Origin: Clostridia bacterium
GTDB taxonomy: Bacteria > Bacillota > Clostridia > Oscillospirales > Acutalibacteraceae
Assembly: GCA_017520705.1 (NCBI GenBank)
Contig: JAFXFF010000044.1
Span: 1-60,107, forward strand
Direction of reading: 5' to 3'
Length of the DNA stretch: 60,107 nt
Part shown: piece by piece, positions 15,814-26,000 of the stretch
Layout: the number at the start of each line of letters is the position of its first letter
Position numbering within the stretch: position 1 is the first letter of the stretch
Made by a program: the position numbers and the translations under genes
Notes under the pieces: model-generated
The model's input: only the letters and a program-made list of their open reading frames with translations
Database searches by the model: none
What the model was told of the DNA's origin: nothing

Positions 15814-15870
15814 TCTTTATTTCCCTCCCTCCGCCATATAGCAGGGGTATTTTGCAATCATGCACAAATC

Positions 15871-15899
15871 ATTATAACGAAAAATGTCCCAAGAGTCAA
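15871..15899 (-). promoter_or_regulatory. Strong promoter for rpsU
   Basis: TTGACT and a perfect TATAAT with a 17-nt spacer on the minus strand, about 60 nt upstream of the rpsU ATG, as expected for a highly expressed ribosomal gene. Confidence 0.8.
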
Positions 15900-15940
15900 G
15901 AGAAATTTTCGCTTTTATATAAAATTTTGCAACTTTTCTC

Positions 15941-18367
15941 TTACTGCGGCTTGACAACGATGTTCACCAGCTTGCCGGGCACGTACAGCTCTTTCACGAT
16001 CTGCATACCCTCCAGCATGGGGGCCACACGCTCGTCGGCCTTGGCCAGCGCCAGCGCGTCCGCCGCAGTGATGTCCGCCGCCACCGAGATGCGGTTGCGG
16101 ATCTTACCGTTGACCTGCAGCACGATCTCAAAGGCCTGCTCGGCGCACTTGGCCTCATCGTAAGCGGGCCAAGGCTCAAAGGCAATGGTATCCTCGTGGC
16201 CCAGCACCTGCCAGATCTCCTCGCCCACGTGGGGAGTAATGCAGGAGATCATCTTGACAAAGCCCTCGGCAAACTCACGGGGACAAGTGCCAACCTTGTA
16301 GCACTCGTTGACAAACACCATCATCTGCGCAATCGCGGTGTTGAAGCCCAGGGTTTCAAAGTCGCCCGTCACCTTCTTGACCGTCTGATGGTACAGCTTG
16401 GTCAGCTTGCCGTCGTCGGTCTCAATGATGTTGGCGGGCTCGGTGAAGAAGTTCCACACACGGTTGATGAACTTGCGCGCACCCGCCACAGCGGAGGTGG
16501 ACCAGGGCTTGGAGACCTCCAGGGGGCCCATAAACATCTCGTACAAACGCAGGGTATCGGCACCGTAATCGCGGACGATATCGCTGGGGTTGACCACAAA
16601 CTCGGGGAAACGCTTGCCCATCTTGATGCCGTTCTCACCCAGGATCATGCCCTGGTGCACCAGTTTTTTAAACGGCTCCTTGACGGGAGACAAGCCTTGA
16701 TCGTATAGGAAGCGGTTCCAGATACGGGCATACATCAGGTGACCCACCGCGTGCTCGGGGCCGCCCACATACAGATCCACAGGCATCCAGTGCTTCAGCA
16801 GTTCGGGATCGCAGAAAGCCTTGTCGTTGTGGGGATCGATGTAGCGCATAAAGTACCAAGAAGAACCCGCAGAACCGGGCATAGTGGAGGTCTCACGCAG
16901 ACCCTTGAGGCCGTTCTTGTCGTAGTGCTTCCACTCCTCGGCGTTCTCCAAAGGAGCTTGACCACCGCGACCCTTATAGTCCTCCAGCACGGGCAGCACC
17001 AGAGGCAGCTCCTCGTCGGGCAGGAACACGGTCTCGCCCTCCTCGGTGTAGACACAAGGCACGGGCTCGCCCCAATACCGCTGACGGGCGAAGATCCACT
17101 CACGGAAGTGGTAGTTGTTCTTGCGGCGAGCAATACCCATCTTCTCCAGTTTAACGGTGATGGCCTCCTTGGCCTCCTCCACCGTCAGACCGGTGAACTC
17201 CTCGGAGTTCATCAGCTTACAGCCCTTGCCCAGGTAATCCTGCTTCTCAAAGGCACACTCGGACACGTCGCGACCCTCAATGACCTGGATCATGGGGATG
17301 TTGTGGGCGATGGCATACTCAAAGTCACGCTGATCGTGGCTGGGGACAGCCATAACCGCGCCTGTGCCATAGCTGGCCAGCACGAAATCGCCGATGAACA
17401 CCGGCACTTCCTTGCCGTTGACGGGGTTGACGGCATACACACCCTTGAGGGGGCAGCCGGTCTTACCCTTGTTCATATCGGTGCGGTCCATATCGGACTT
17501 CTTCAGGGTCTCGTTTATGTAAGCCTGCACCTCATCTTTATTCTCCACCCGATCCATCAAGCTGGCAGTGATCTTTCCGTCGGGAGCCAGCACCATAAAG
17601 GTGATGCCGTAGATGGTCTCAATGCAGGTGGTGTAGATGGAGAATTCACCGCCGCCCACCAGCTTGAAATCCACCTCAACACCGGTGGACTTGCCGATCC
17701 AATTACGCTGAATTTCCTTGGTGGACTCCGGCCAATCGATGTCCTTCAGACCCTCCAACAGCTTCTCGGCGAAGGCGGGCTGATCGATGACCCACTGCAT
17801 CATATTCTTCTTCACCACAGGATAGCCGCCGCGCTCGGATTTGCCGTCGATGACCTCGTCGTTGGACAGCACGGTGCCCAACTCCTCGCACCAGTTGACG
17901 GGCATCTCGATACGCTTGGCGTAACCGGCCTCCCACAACCGCTTAAAGATCCACTGGGTCCACTTGTAGAACTCGGGGTCGGAGGTGGCGGTCATCTTGG
18001 ACCAGTCATAGTCAAAGCCCAGCTCTTTGAGCTGCTTGGAGAAGGTCTTGATGTTCTCCTGAGTAAAGCCATCTGGATGATTACCGGTGGAAATCGCATA
18101 CTGCTCCGCAGGCAGACCGAAAGAGTCGTAGCCCATGGGGTGCAGGACGTTATAGCCCTGCATACGCTTCATACGGGACATAATGTCGGTGGCGGTGTAG
18201 CCCTCGGGGTGGCCGGCGTGCAGACCCACACCGGAGGGGTACGGGAACATATCGAGTACGTAGTATTTGGGCTTAGAGAAGTCCCACACGTCGGTGCGGA
18301 AGGTCTGCTTCTCCTCCCAATACTGTTGCCATTTTGCTTCAATTTCTGCGGGATTGTACTGTGCCAT
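15941..18367 (-). CDS. leuS: Leucyl-tRNA synthetase
   Basis: An 808-residue class Ia synthetase that charges tRNA-Leu. The HIGH-type signature is HAGHPEGY, the editing domain that hydrolyses mischarged tRNA is present (GTGAVMAVPSHDQRDFEYA), followed by the catalytic WYFMRYIDP and the anticodon-binding domain. The KMSKS loop reads KMGKRFPEFVVNPSD: the catalytic lysine pair is kept but S becomes G and the last S becomes R. The length is normal. It is the last gene of the nadD-yqeK/LCP/rsfS unit, 15 nt after rsfS. No T-box leader is present; control is presumably by the operon promoter. Confidence 0.96.
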   Translation of the reverse strand: MAQYNPAEIEAKWQQYWEEKQTFRTDVWDFSKPKYYVLDMFPYPSGVGLHAGHPEGYTATDIMSRMKRMQGYNVLHPMGYDSFGLPAEQYAISTGNHPDGFTQENIKTFSKQLKELGFDYDWSKMTATSDPEFYKWTQWIFKRLWEAGYAKRIEMPVNWCEELGTVLSNDEVIDGKSERGGYPVVKKNMMQWVIDQPAFAEKLLEGLKDIDWPESTKEIQRNWIGKSTGVEVDFKLVGGGEFSIYTTCIETIYGITFMVLAPDGKITASLMDRVENKDEVQAYINETLKKSDMDRTDMNKGKTGCPLKGVYAVNPVNGKEVPVFIGDFVLASYGTGAVMAVPSHDQRDFEYAIAHNIPMIQVIEGRDVSECAFEKQDYLGKGCKLMNSEEFTGLTVEEAKEAITVKLEKMGIARRKNNYHFREWIFARQRYWGEPVPCVYTEEGETVFLPDEELPLVLPVLEDYKGRGGQAPLENAEEWKHYDKNGLKGLRETSTMPGSAGSSWYFMRYIDPHNDKAFCDPELLKHWMPVDLYVGGPEHAVGHLMYARIWNRFLYDQGLSPVKEPFKKLVHQGMILGENGIKMGKRFPEFVVNPSDIVRDYGADTLRLYEMFMGPLEVSKPWSTSAVAGARKFINRVWNFFTEPANIIETDDGKLTKLYHQTVKKVTGDFETLGFNTAIAQMMVFVNECYKVGTCPREFAEGFVKMISCITPHVGEEIWQVLGHEDTIAFEPWPAYDEAKCAEQAFEIVLQVNGKIRNRISVAADITAADALALAKADERVAPMLEGMQIVKELYVPGKLVNIVVKPQ

Positions 18368-18382
18368 AGTCGTGTCGTCTCC

Positions 18383-18742
18383 TTACTGTTGCATCAAATA
18401 GGGGGTGATGTCCACGTCGGTGGCATCCACCCACAACCGTTCCAAATCGTAAAAATCGCGGGTCTCCCGGCGGAAGACGTGAATCAGCACGTCACCGTAA
18501 TCCAGAGTGACCCAGTCGCCCGTATTGTAGCCCTCGTTACGCAGGGGACGAATGTCCTCCTTCGCCAAGGCCTCCTCCACGTAGTCGGCCAAACTGCGCA
18601 CCTGATTGGCGCTGTTACCGCTGGCAATCAGGAAATAGTCCGCGATGGAGGTGATGGAGCCAACCCCCAGCACCTTAATGTCCGTGGCCTTGTGCTCATC
18701 CAAGGTATGCACGGCGCTCTGCCAGATCTTATCGATATTCAC
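18383..18742 (-). CDS. rsfS: Ribosomal silencing factor RsfS
   Basis: A 119-residue protein of the RsfS/Iojap family, which binds L14 on the large subunit and prevents subunit joining when nutrients are scarce. The conserved SIADYFLIASGNSANQV and DWVTLDYGDVLIHVF segments, and the terminal YDLERLW, are intact. Its place between LCP/nadD-yqeK and leuS is the usual Firmicutes order. Confidence 0.94.
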   Translation of the reverse strand: MNIDKIWQSAVHTLDEHKATDIKVLGVGSITSIADYFLIASGNSANQVRSLADYVEEALAKEDIRPLRNEGYNTGDWVTLDYGDVLIHVFRRETRDFYDLERLWVDATDVDITPYLMQQ

Positions 18743-18746
18743 GCAA

Positions 18747-20027
18747 TTACTCCTCCCCTTCCTCGGGTTCTTCCGTGACGGGCAGCACCGTATCCAGCGT
18801 TACCGTGGACAGATCTGCCTCTTTCGGGTCTTGGTTCAGCTGCGGCGCCGTCACGGTATCCTCATCGATATACAGCCCATAGGCGTTCATCTGCTCGTTG
18901 AGCAGGGCAATCACCTGCTCACGATTGACCGAATACACCGATACGGTACCGTTCTTCTCCGCCGCACCGGGCAGGATGCTGAAGGTCACCCGATCCAGCG
19001 GCACCTGCCCCATCTGCACCGCAAAGCGGGAAATGGCGTCGGACAGCTTCATGTCCGCAGCCGCCTCTTCGCTGATGTTCAGCAAACGGGCCTTACCGAA
19101 CGAGGTGGTGTTGAAGCGCAACGGATTGGCACCCGTCATCAGCTTACCCAGAATTCCTTTGGTGGCCCCGTACTGGTCCAAATAATAGAGATCTTCCATC
19201 TTGCAGGCGGCAATTTTCTGCCACAGCGCGGCCAGCACCTGACGTTGACGGCTCATGCGCTCACGGTCAGAGGCGGGCGTGTTCTTATAGTTGTAGGTGA
19301 CGGCATATTCCACCGCTGCATCCCCCATCAAGGTGTGCACGCCGGCGCTGTAGCTCTCCCCCGCCAGCGTCACCTTTTTGGCCAGCTCCACCTCCACGCC
19401 GCCCAGCGCTTCGATCAGCTCCGCCAACCCCGCCCGGGGCAGGATGAGGTAGTTGTCGATGGGTAAGCCGTACTGCGTATTGATGACCCGCACCAGATCC
19501 AGCCAAGCAGAACCGGTACGCTCCTCTAAGTCGGCGCCGCAGGTGGCGTGCACCTTGCCGTCCCGTTCCTCGGCCGGCACCCGCACACGGCAGGCCGAGC
19601 AGAAGATCTCAGGCTGCGGGTTGTACCAGATATCGCCGATGGTATCCACGGCAAAGCCGTTATTTTTGTCAATGTAGGTGGCTACGGGGATCTGCACCAC
19701 CGACACGGACCCTGCCTTACGGTCGTGGCACATCACCGCCAGCATATCCATGGGATCCCCGATATTCTCACCGGTGACGCCCAGCAGATAATAGGCCACG
19801 TCTCCCGCGATGTCGTCCGCCGTATAGGTGTACTCCGCCATCTCGCGGGCGGTCAATGCGGGCTTTTCCTCCGTATCGACCACATCAAACAGCAGAATGC
19901 CCGTCACCAGCAGAGCCACCAGGCCCACACCGACGCCGATCCATTTCCACGGAGATATCCGCTTTTTCTCTTCGTTGGCCGCCTGCGCCGCACCGGCCAG
20001 GCTGACCTGCCCTTTATTCTTGCTCAT
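18747..20027 (-). CDS. LytR-CpsA-Psr (LCP) family cell-wall ligase
   Basis: 426 residues: cytoplasmic N-terminus, one transmembrane helix at about residues 28-48, then an extracellular LCP domain. LCP enzymes transfer teichoic acid or polysaccharide from an undecaprenyl carrier to peptidoglycan. Conserved features include DMLAVMCHDRKAGSVSVVQIP, the DRERMSRQRQV arginine motif, and the YNYKNTPASD region. There is an unusual cysteine-bearing insert (CSACRVRVPAEERDGKVHATC, about residues 141-161) with a zinc-ribbon or disulfide look. ATG overlaps the NadD-YqeK stop as ATGA. The attached polymer is unknown. Confidence 0.88.
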   Translation of the reverse strand: MSKNKGQVSLAGAAQAANEEKKRISPWKWIGVGVGLVALLVTGILLFDVVDTEEKPALTAREMAEYTYTADDIAGDVAYYLLGVTGENIGDPMDMLAVMCHDRKAGSVSVVQIPVATYIDKNNGFAVDTIGDIWYNPQPEIFCSACRVRVPAEERDGKVHATCGADLEERTGSAWLDLVRVINTQYGLPIDNYLILPRAGLAELIEALGGVEVELAKKVTLAGESYSAGVHTLMGDAAVEYAVTYNYKNTPASDRERMSRQRQVLAALWQKIAACKMEDLYYLDQYGATKGILGKLMTGANPLRFNTTSFGKARLLNISEEAAADMKLSDAISRFAVQMGQVPLDRVTFSILPGAAEKNGTVSVYSVNREQVIALLNEQMNAYGLYIDEDTVTAPQLNQDPKEADLSTVTLDTVLPVTEEPEEGEE

Positions 20028-21229
20028 TTCGTTTGCCCTCCATTTCCTTCAGACAACACGATCTCATTGTATACCGCCAGCGTATCGGGATGCACCGTTC
20101 GGCCCCGATCGATCAGGTCGCGGATGGTGTATTCCACCCCGTACCGAATGGCCGCCGTCAGCGACTCCTCCGCCAGCGAGCGTATCACCGCCACATCGGG
20201 ATAGTCCCGATCGGCGGAGGTGAAATCCGCGGTGAAGACCACCTGCTCCAGCCGCGACATACCTGCCCGACCGGTGGTGTGATACCGTACCGCCGATAGA
20301 ATTTCCTCGTCCGTCACGCCCAGAATATTCCGCAGAAACACCTCACCGGAGCGCGCGTGCCACAGCGTCGGACTGCGCTGTTCGATCTCATCCAGCACCA
20401 CACCGAAATCCCCGAGCACTTGCATCTGAGCATCCTTGTCGGTGTCCTTCATAATATCGTGGAGAATGCCCGCCGTATAGGCCTTGTTCGGGTCGGCACC
20501 GTACTTTTCTGCCAATCGCTTAGCCTCCTGCGCCACGCACATAGAGTGGTGGAAGCGGTAATCGCTCAGACGGGTACGGATGATCTCAATAAACTGTTCA
20601 TCCTGGGTGCGGGTCTCCATCCCCTCCGTCCGTCGGTACAAGCCATTTTGCCGAATGTACTCCTCCACCCCTTGGGGCACCAAGCCCGTCAGGGTCTCCC
20701 CCGCCGCAATACGGCGACGAATCTGGGTGGAGGAAACGCTGGTCACCGGATAGGGATCGACGTAGCACTCTATTCCGTCCGCTGCCAAATCGGCGGCATA
20801 CTCAAACAAATGCGTCTCATCGGTGCCCTCACGGGGAACGGTGCACAGCACCGCCAGACGGGCAATATCCTCAAATCGATACCAGGTGCGGAGGGTGACG
20901 AACATATCCGCCCCCACCAGCAGATACCACTGGGTATCGGGATACTGCTCACATAGCGCCGTCAGGGTATCCACCGTGAAGCTGGCTCCCTCACGGGTCA
21001 GCTCCAGATCCGACACCTGCAGTTGGGGATGCCCCTGCGCCGCCAGCCGACACATCGCCAACCGATGCTCGGCAGAGGCCATGGACTCCCGTATCTTATG
21101 GGGCGGTACGAAGGTGGGCATCAGCACCACGCCGTCCAGCTCCAGCCGCTCCGCTATCCGCAGAGCCATCTCCAGATGGCCCTGATGGATGGGGTCAAAG
21201 GAACCACCGAATAGACCCATTTTCTTCAT
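20024..21229 (-). CDS. Fused NadD adenylyltransferase and YqeK HD hydrolase
   Basis: A 401-residue fusion. Residues 1-200 are nicotinate-mononucleotide adenylyltransferase, which makes deamido-NAD (GLFGGSFDPIHQGHL, then SVSSTQIRRR). Residues 205-400 are a YqeK-type HD hydrolase (HHSMCVAQEAKRLAEKYG, AGILHDIMKD with the metal-binding HD), a family shown to cut diadenosine tetraphosphate. In Bacillus these are two adjacent genes; here they are one frame joined at about residue 200. The start is ATG 21229 behind AGGAGGGG. Confidence 0.92.
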   Translation of the reverse strand: MKKMGLFGGSFDPIHQGHLEMALRIAERLELDGVVLMPTFVPPHKIRESMASAEHRLAMCRLAAQGHPQLQVSDLELTREGASFTVDTLTALCEQYPDTQWYLLVGADMFVTLRTWYRFEDIARLAVLCTVPREGTDETHLFEYAADLAADGIECYVDPYPVTSVSSTQIRRRIAAGETLTGLVPQGVEEYIRQNGLYRRTEGMETRTQDEQFIEIIRTRLSDYRFHHSMCVAQEAKRLAEKYGADPNKAYTAGILHDIMKDTDKDAQMQVLGDFGVVLDEIEQRSPTLWHARSGEVFLRNILGVTDEEILSAVRYHTTGRAGMSRLEQVVFTADFTSADRDYPDVAVIRSLAEESLTAAIRYGVEYTIRDLIDRGRTVHPDTLAVYNEIVLSEGNGGQTK

Positions 21230-21263
21230 ATCGCCCCTCCTTTCTCAATGGTGGATCTCGCTC

Positions 21264-21557
21264 TTAAGCGCGAGGCAATTTAATCTGAGAATCCTTCTCC
21301 TTCTGGCGGAACAGCACAAAGGTGCGTCCCACCACCTGCACCACCTGGGCGTTGACCTTGGCGGCGATCTCCTCCGCGATCTCGCGGGCGGTGGCGGGTG
21401 CGGTCTCCAGGACCTTACCCTTAATCAGTTCGCGAGCCGTCAGGGCATCGTCCGCCTGCTTGATCATCGCATCGGAAATACCGCCCTTACCTGCGTGCAG
21501 GATGGGCTCCATGGTGTTGGCAAGTCCGCGTAAATACGCGCGTTGTTTACTGGTCAT
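21264..21557 (-). CDS. yhbY: YhbY-type RNA-binding protein
   Basis: A 97-residue CRS1/YhbY (CRM) domain protein that binds pre-50S ribosomes. The opening MTSKQRAYLRGLA, the HAGKGGIS loop (GxxG type) and the VVGRTFVLFRQ strand are diagnostic. It sits between the dITP pyrophosphatase and nadD-yqeK genes, the usual order in Firmicutes. Confidence 0.94.
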   Translation of the reverse strand: MTSKQRAYLRGLANTMEPILHAGKGGISDAMIKQADDALTARELIKGKVLETAPATAREIAEEIAAKVNAQVVQVVGRTFVLFRQKEKDSQIKLPRA

Positions 21558-21568
21558 AATCGTTTACC

Positions 21569-22168
21569 TCATTTATTCTGCGCCAAATAGGCGGCTAAAT
21601 CCTTAGAAAATACTCTTAATGCGTTGCCGCGATGGCTTAATGCATCTTTTTCTGCAGGAGACATCTCCGCAGAGGTTCTGTCCCCCACCAAAAAGATGGG
21701 GTCGTAGCCAAAGCCATTCTCCCCCGCAGGTGCATAGGCGATCTCGCCCTCGAAGGCACCCTCGGCTCGGAGCACGTCCCCATTTGGGAACACACAGCAC
21801 ACTGCGGAAATGAATCGGGCGGAACGCTGCCCTTTAGGTACGTCCTTCATCTCGCCCAACAGCAACACGTTGCGGTCGTCGTCGGTGGCCTCTTCGCCGC
21901 CGTAGCGGGCGGAGTACACACCGGGACGTCCACCCAGGGCATCCACCACCAGACCGGAATCGTCAGCGATGGCAGGCAGCCCCGTCACCTCGCAGGCAGA
22001 AGCCGCCTTGAGATAGGCATTTTCCGCAAAGGTGGTGCCGGTCTCCTCTACCTCGGGCAATTCCAACCCCAGGTCACGGTCTGTGACCGCCTCGATGCCC
22101 AGAGGCTCCAAAATGCGCTGTAATTCGATCAGCTTATGGGCATTATGGGTAGCAATTACGTATTTCAT
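21569..22168 (-). CDS. rdgB: XTP/dITP diphosphatase (RdgB/HAM1)
   Basis: A 199-residue house-cleaning pyrophosphatase that hydrolyses dITP, XTP and ITP to monophosphates. Motifs: ATHNAHKLIE at the N-terminus (SxNxxK-like), TFAENAYLKA, ADDSGLVVDALGGRPGVYSARY, and the C-terminal SHRGNALRVF. It begins 2 nt downstream of the ftsY stop. Confidence 0.95.
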   Translation of the reverse strand: MKYVIATHNAHKLIELQRILEPLGIEAVTDRDLGLELPEVEETGTTFAENAYLKAASACEVTGLPAIADDSGLVVDALGGRPGVYSARYGGEEATDDDRNVLLLGEMKDVPKGQRSARFISAVCCVFPNGDVLRAEGAFEGEIAYAPAGENGFGYDPIFLVGDRTSAEMSPAEKDALSHRGNALRVFSKDLAAYLAQNK

Positions 22169-22170
22169 GC

Positions 22171-23082
22171 TTATTCCTCCGCAAACAGACCCTCGGCAAA
22201 CTGCTTAGGATCAAAGGGTTGCAGGTCGTCGATGCCCTCGCCCACGCCAACGAACTTAACGGGTACCTGCAGATCCTCACGGATCGCTAGCACCACACCG
22301 CCGCGGGCGGTGCCGTCCAGCTTGGTCAGCACGATGCCGGTGATACCGGCGGCCGACTTAAACTCACGGGCTTGGTTGACGGCATTCTGGCCGGTGGTGG
22401 CGTCCACCACCAGCAACACCTCTTTATCGGCATCAGGAAGTTCGCGGTCGATGACGCGACCGATCTTCGCCAGCTCATCCATCAGATGCTTCTTATTGTG
22501 CAGGCGGCCTGCGGTATCGCAAATGACGATGTCGCAATTACGGGCTTTTGCCGCCTTGACGGTGTCAAACACCACCGCCGCAGGATCGGCTCCCTGACCG
22601 TGCTTAACGATATCCACACCGGCGCGATCCGCCCAGACCGCCAATTGTTCGATGGCGGCATCGCGGAAGGTATCCGCCGCACCGAGAATGACCTTCTTGC
22701 CCTGCGCCTTGAAATTGGCTGCCATCTTACCGATGGTGGTGGTCTTGCCCACGCCGTTGACACCGATGACCAAGATCACCGAGGGTTTGGTGTTCAGATT
22801 CAGTTCCTGACCGCCCTCTAACATCTCGGATACGATGCCGCACATCATACCGCGGATGGCCATAGGATCGGTGACGCCCTGCTCCTTGACCTGCACACGC
22901 AACTGCTCGCAGATACGGGAGGCGGTGTTGGCACCTACGTCACCCATCACCAAGATCTCTTCCAACTCTTCAAACAGATCCTCGTCGATGCGGGTAAACC
23001 CCTTGAGCATCGACGAGACGGTATTCATCAGGGAGTCTCTGGTCTTTTTGAGTCCCTGACCGATTTTACTAAAAAAACCCAT
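22171..23082 (-). CDS. ftsY: Signal recognition particle receptor FtsY
   Basis: 303 residues. The NG domain includes the P-loop GVNGVGKTTTIGKMA, DTAGRLHNK (G3) and TKLDGTARGG (G4), as in SRP GTPases; a short N-terminal helix replaces the acidic A domain of E. coli. It docks ribosome-SRP complexes at the membrane. ATG 23082 (MGFFSKIG) is chosen because the ATG at 23088 is only 2 nt from AAGGAG. It follows smc directly, an arrangement common in Firmicutes. Confidence 0.95.
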   Translation of the reverse strand: MGFFSKIGQGLKKTRDSLMNTVSSMLKGFTRIDEDLFEELEEILVMGDVGANTASRICEQLRVQVKEQGVTDPMAIRGMMCGIVSEMLEGGQELNLNTKPSVILVIGVNGVGKTTTIGKMAANFKAQGKKVILGAADTFRDAAIEQLAVWADRAGVDIVKHGQGADPAAVVFDTVKAAKARNCDIVICDTAGRLHNKKHLMDELAKIGRVIDRELPDADKEVLLVVDATTGQNAVNQAREFKSAAGITGIVLTKLDGTARGGVVLAIREDLQVPVKFVGVGEGIDDLQPFDPKQFAEGLFAEE

Positions 23083-23087
23083 TGTCA

Positions 23088-26000
23088 TTACTCCTTATTG
23101 TCAGCATCCAGTTTCAGACCCAGCTTCTGCTCTACCTCGCTGGCGCGCAGCTCCAGCAGTTTGGACACGCCGCGCTCCTGCATGGTGACGCCATACAGCG
23201 TGTCGGCCTCCTCCATCGTACCGCGACGGTGGGTGATGGCGATAAACTGGATGCGGTCGCACATCCGCCGCAGATAGGCGGCATACCGGTCCACGTTCAC
23301 GTCGTCTAAAGCGGCCTCCACCTCGTCCAGCACGCAGAAGGGCGAGGGTGTAACCTTCAGGATGGCGAACAGCAGAGCGGTGGCGGCCAGCGCCTTTTCA
23401 CCGCCGGACAAGGCCTCCAGATTGAGGATCACCTTTCCGGGGGGCTGGATGAACATATCAATGCCGGAGCCGAGGATGTCGTCGGGGTCGCTCAGGCGCA
23501 GTTCGCCCTTACCGCCGCCGAACAGCTCGGCAAACACGATGCCGTACTGATAATTGATTTGCTTAAAGCGCTCGATGAACACCTCTCGCATCTGCACGGT
23601 CAGTTCGTTGATCTGCTTAAGCAGTTCCTCCTTGGTCTTCTCCACGTCGTCGATCTGCACTTTCAAGAACTGATAACGCTCGTTGACCTCTTTAAACTCC
23701 TCAATGGCGTCCACGTTGACGCTGCCGAGAGCACGGATCTTGTTGCGCAGCTCCACCACGCGGCGGTTGGCCACGGTGGCATCCTCGATGGGTTTCGCCA
23801 CCGCCTCCGCCTCCATACGGGTCAGCTCATACTCCTCGTACAGACGGCGGGACAGATCGTCCACCTCCCGCTTGATGCCGGCGGTCTTCTCCTCCAGTCG
23901 GGCCACTTCCTGACCCATGCGTTCGCGCTCATCCGTCTTTTCGCGAGATTGCAGGCGTAACTGGGTCTGGCGAGCCTCGCCCTCGGCGCGCTGTGCCACC
24001 AAGCGGGCAATCTCGTCGGCAGAAGCCGCCGCCTGCTCACGCAGGCCGGTAGCCTGCGCCTCTTGCTGGGCGATGCGACCCTCGATCTCCTCATTTTGCT
24101 TCTGCAGGTCGGCGATCTGCTGACGGAGCAGTGCCTCGTGACCCACAGAGTCATCCTGACGGGCGCGCAGCTCGGCAATCGCCGTCTCCAAGCCCTCGAT
24201 TTCCTTCTCATAGCCCAGTACCGCCAGCTTTTGCTCGGCAATCCGCTCGGAGAGCTGCTCGCGCTGCTGCGCCAACTGCTGACGACCACCGGTCAGTTCC
24301 GCCAATTTGGCCTCAATGCCGTTCTGCTCGGCAGTCAGACGCTCCGCCTCGGCGGCGGCGGCATCCATCGCCTTCTGGCAGGCGGCGGCGCGGTCATTCA
24401 AGGTGACGATCTCGTCGGCGGCCTCTTTGGCGGCCTGCTTGTTCTGATCAGCCTGCTCCTGCAGACGGCGTACCTCACCCTCCAGACGGATCTTATCCTC
24501 CTGGGCGGTGGTGAGTTCACCGCGGGCACCCACCAGTTGAGCCTCCACCTCGGAGGCGTCCTGCTGAAGCACGCGATACTGCTCCTTGGCGTTCTCCAGC
24601 TTCTTCATCTCTTCCACGGCCTCTTTTTTCAGCCGCTCGATATCCGCGCGGCGGGACAAAAGGCCTGCACCCTTGACGGTGGAGCCGCCGGTCATAGAGC
24701 CGCCGGCGTTGATCACCTGACCGTCCAGGGTCACAATGCGGAATTTATAGCTGTGGCGGCGCGCCATGGACACGGCATAGTCCATATCCTCTGCCACGAT
24801 GGTGCGACCCAGCAAATTCTTGGCGATGCCCTCGTATTTCTTATCGTAGGTCACCAGATCGCTGGCCAGACCCACAAAGCCGGGCTCATCCTCGGGGATG
24901 TCGGTCATCACGTTGCCCTTGACGGAGGTCAGCGGCAGGAAGGTGGCACGGCCACCCTTGGTCTCGCTCAAGAAACGGATACCCTTCTTGGCGTCTTCTT
25001 CCCTCTCACAGATCAGGTTCTGTGCGGCGGCACCCAACGCGGTCTCGATGGCCAGAGCATACTCGGCATCCGCCTCAATGAGGCGGGACACGGGGCCGAG
25101 AATGCCCCGTAAGGCACCACGCTCCGCCTGCTTGATGACGGCACGGACAGAGAGCTGGAAACCCTCCATATTCCGCTCCATCTCCTCCAGCATTCGCACA
25201 CGGCGCTGCTTCTCCTCCACATCGAGGCCCTGCTTATCCAACGCCTCCTTGGCGGTGTTCAGTTTGGCGGAGCGATTCTGATAACGATACTCATAGCCGG
25301 ACAGAGTGTTCTGCAAGCTCTCCACCTTGTCGGCGCAAATCTTGAAAGCATTCTCCGCGTCCTTCAGCTCCGCATCGGCGGCCTCGGCCGCCTGCTGGCG
25401 CAGAGTGGCGGCGGCGGTGAGCTGGGACAGACGCAGAGTGATCTCACGCAGAGAAGACTCGTTGGTGACACCGGTCACACGCACCTCGGACAGCTCCAAC
25501 GCCACCTTGGCCGCGTCGGCAGACAACGCCTCAATGCGATCGGAGGTCTCGTCACTGCTGCGGGCCAGGGTCTCCATCTCCTCGGTGAGGACCAATCTCT
25601 GCTGCTCTGCCTCAGTGATGGAGGCGCGGCGCGCCTCGATGTCCTCGTTGCGGTGAGCAATCTCCTCGTCAATGTGCAGGTTACCCTCTTGGGCGGCGGC
25701 GATCTCCCCCTCCACACGCTGGATGTTCTCGTTATTGTGGAAAATGTCGTTGCGCAGCACAGCCACCTGACTGTCGCAGACGGCGGCCTGCTCCTCGAGG
25801 GCGGCGGCGGCGCGGCGCACCTCGTCCATCTGCACCTCTAACTGCTGGGCGGCCAGAGCAATGCGCTCTACCTCCTCATCACAAGAGTCGATGGAACTGC
25901 CTGCCGCCTCATACTGGATGCGCGCATTCTCCAATTTGGCGTCCAAGTCACGCAGGATGCCGCGGGAATCGTTCATGGTGCGCAGCCACAGACCAATCTC

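Noticed and set aside
18368-18382. T-box leader for leuS
   Set aside because: Only 15 nt separate rsfS and leuS, and no T-box bulge sequence or terminator is present.
16739-18778. 679-codon open frame on the plus strand
   Set aside because: It is antisense to leuS and rsfS, which have clear families. GC-rich codon use leaves long open frames on the other strand; no ribosome site or recognisable domain.
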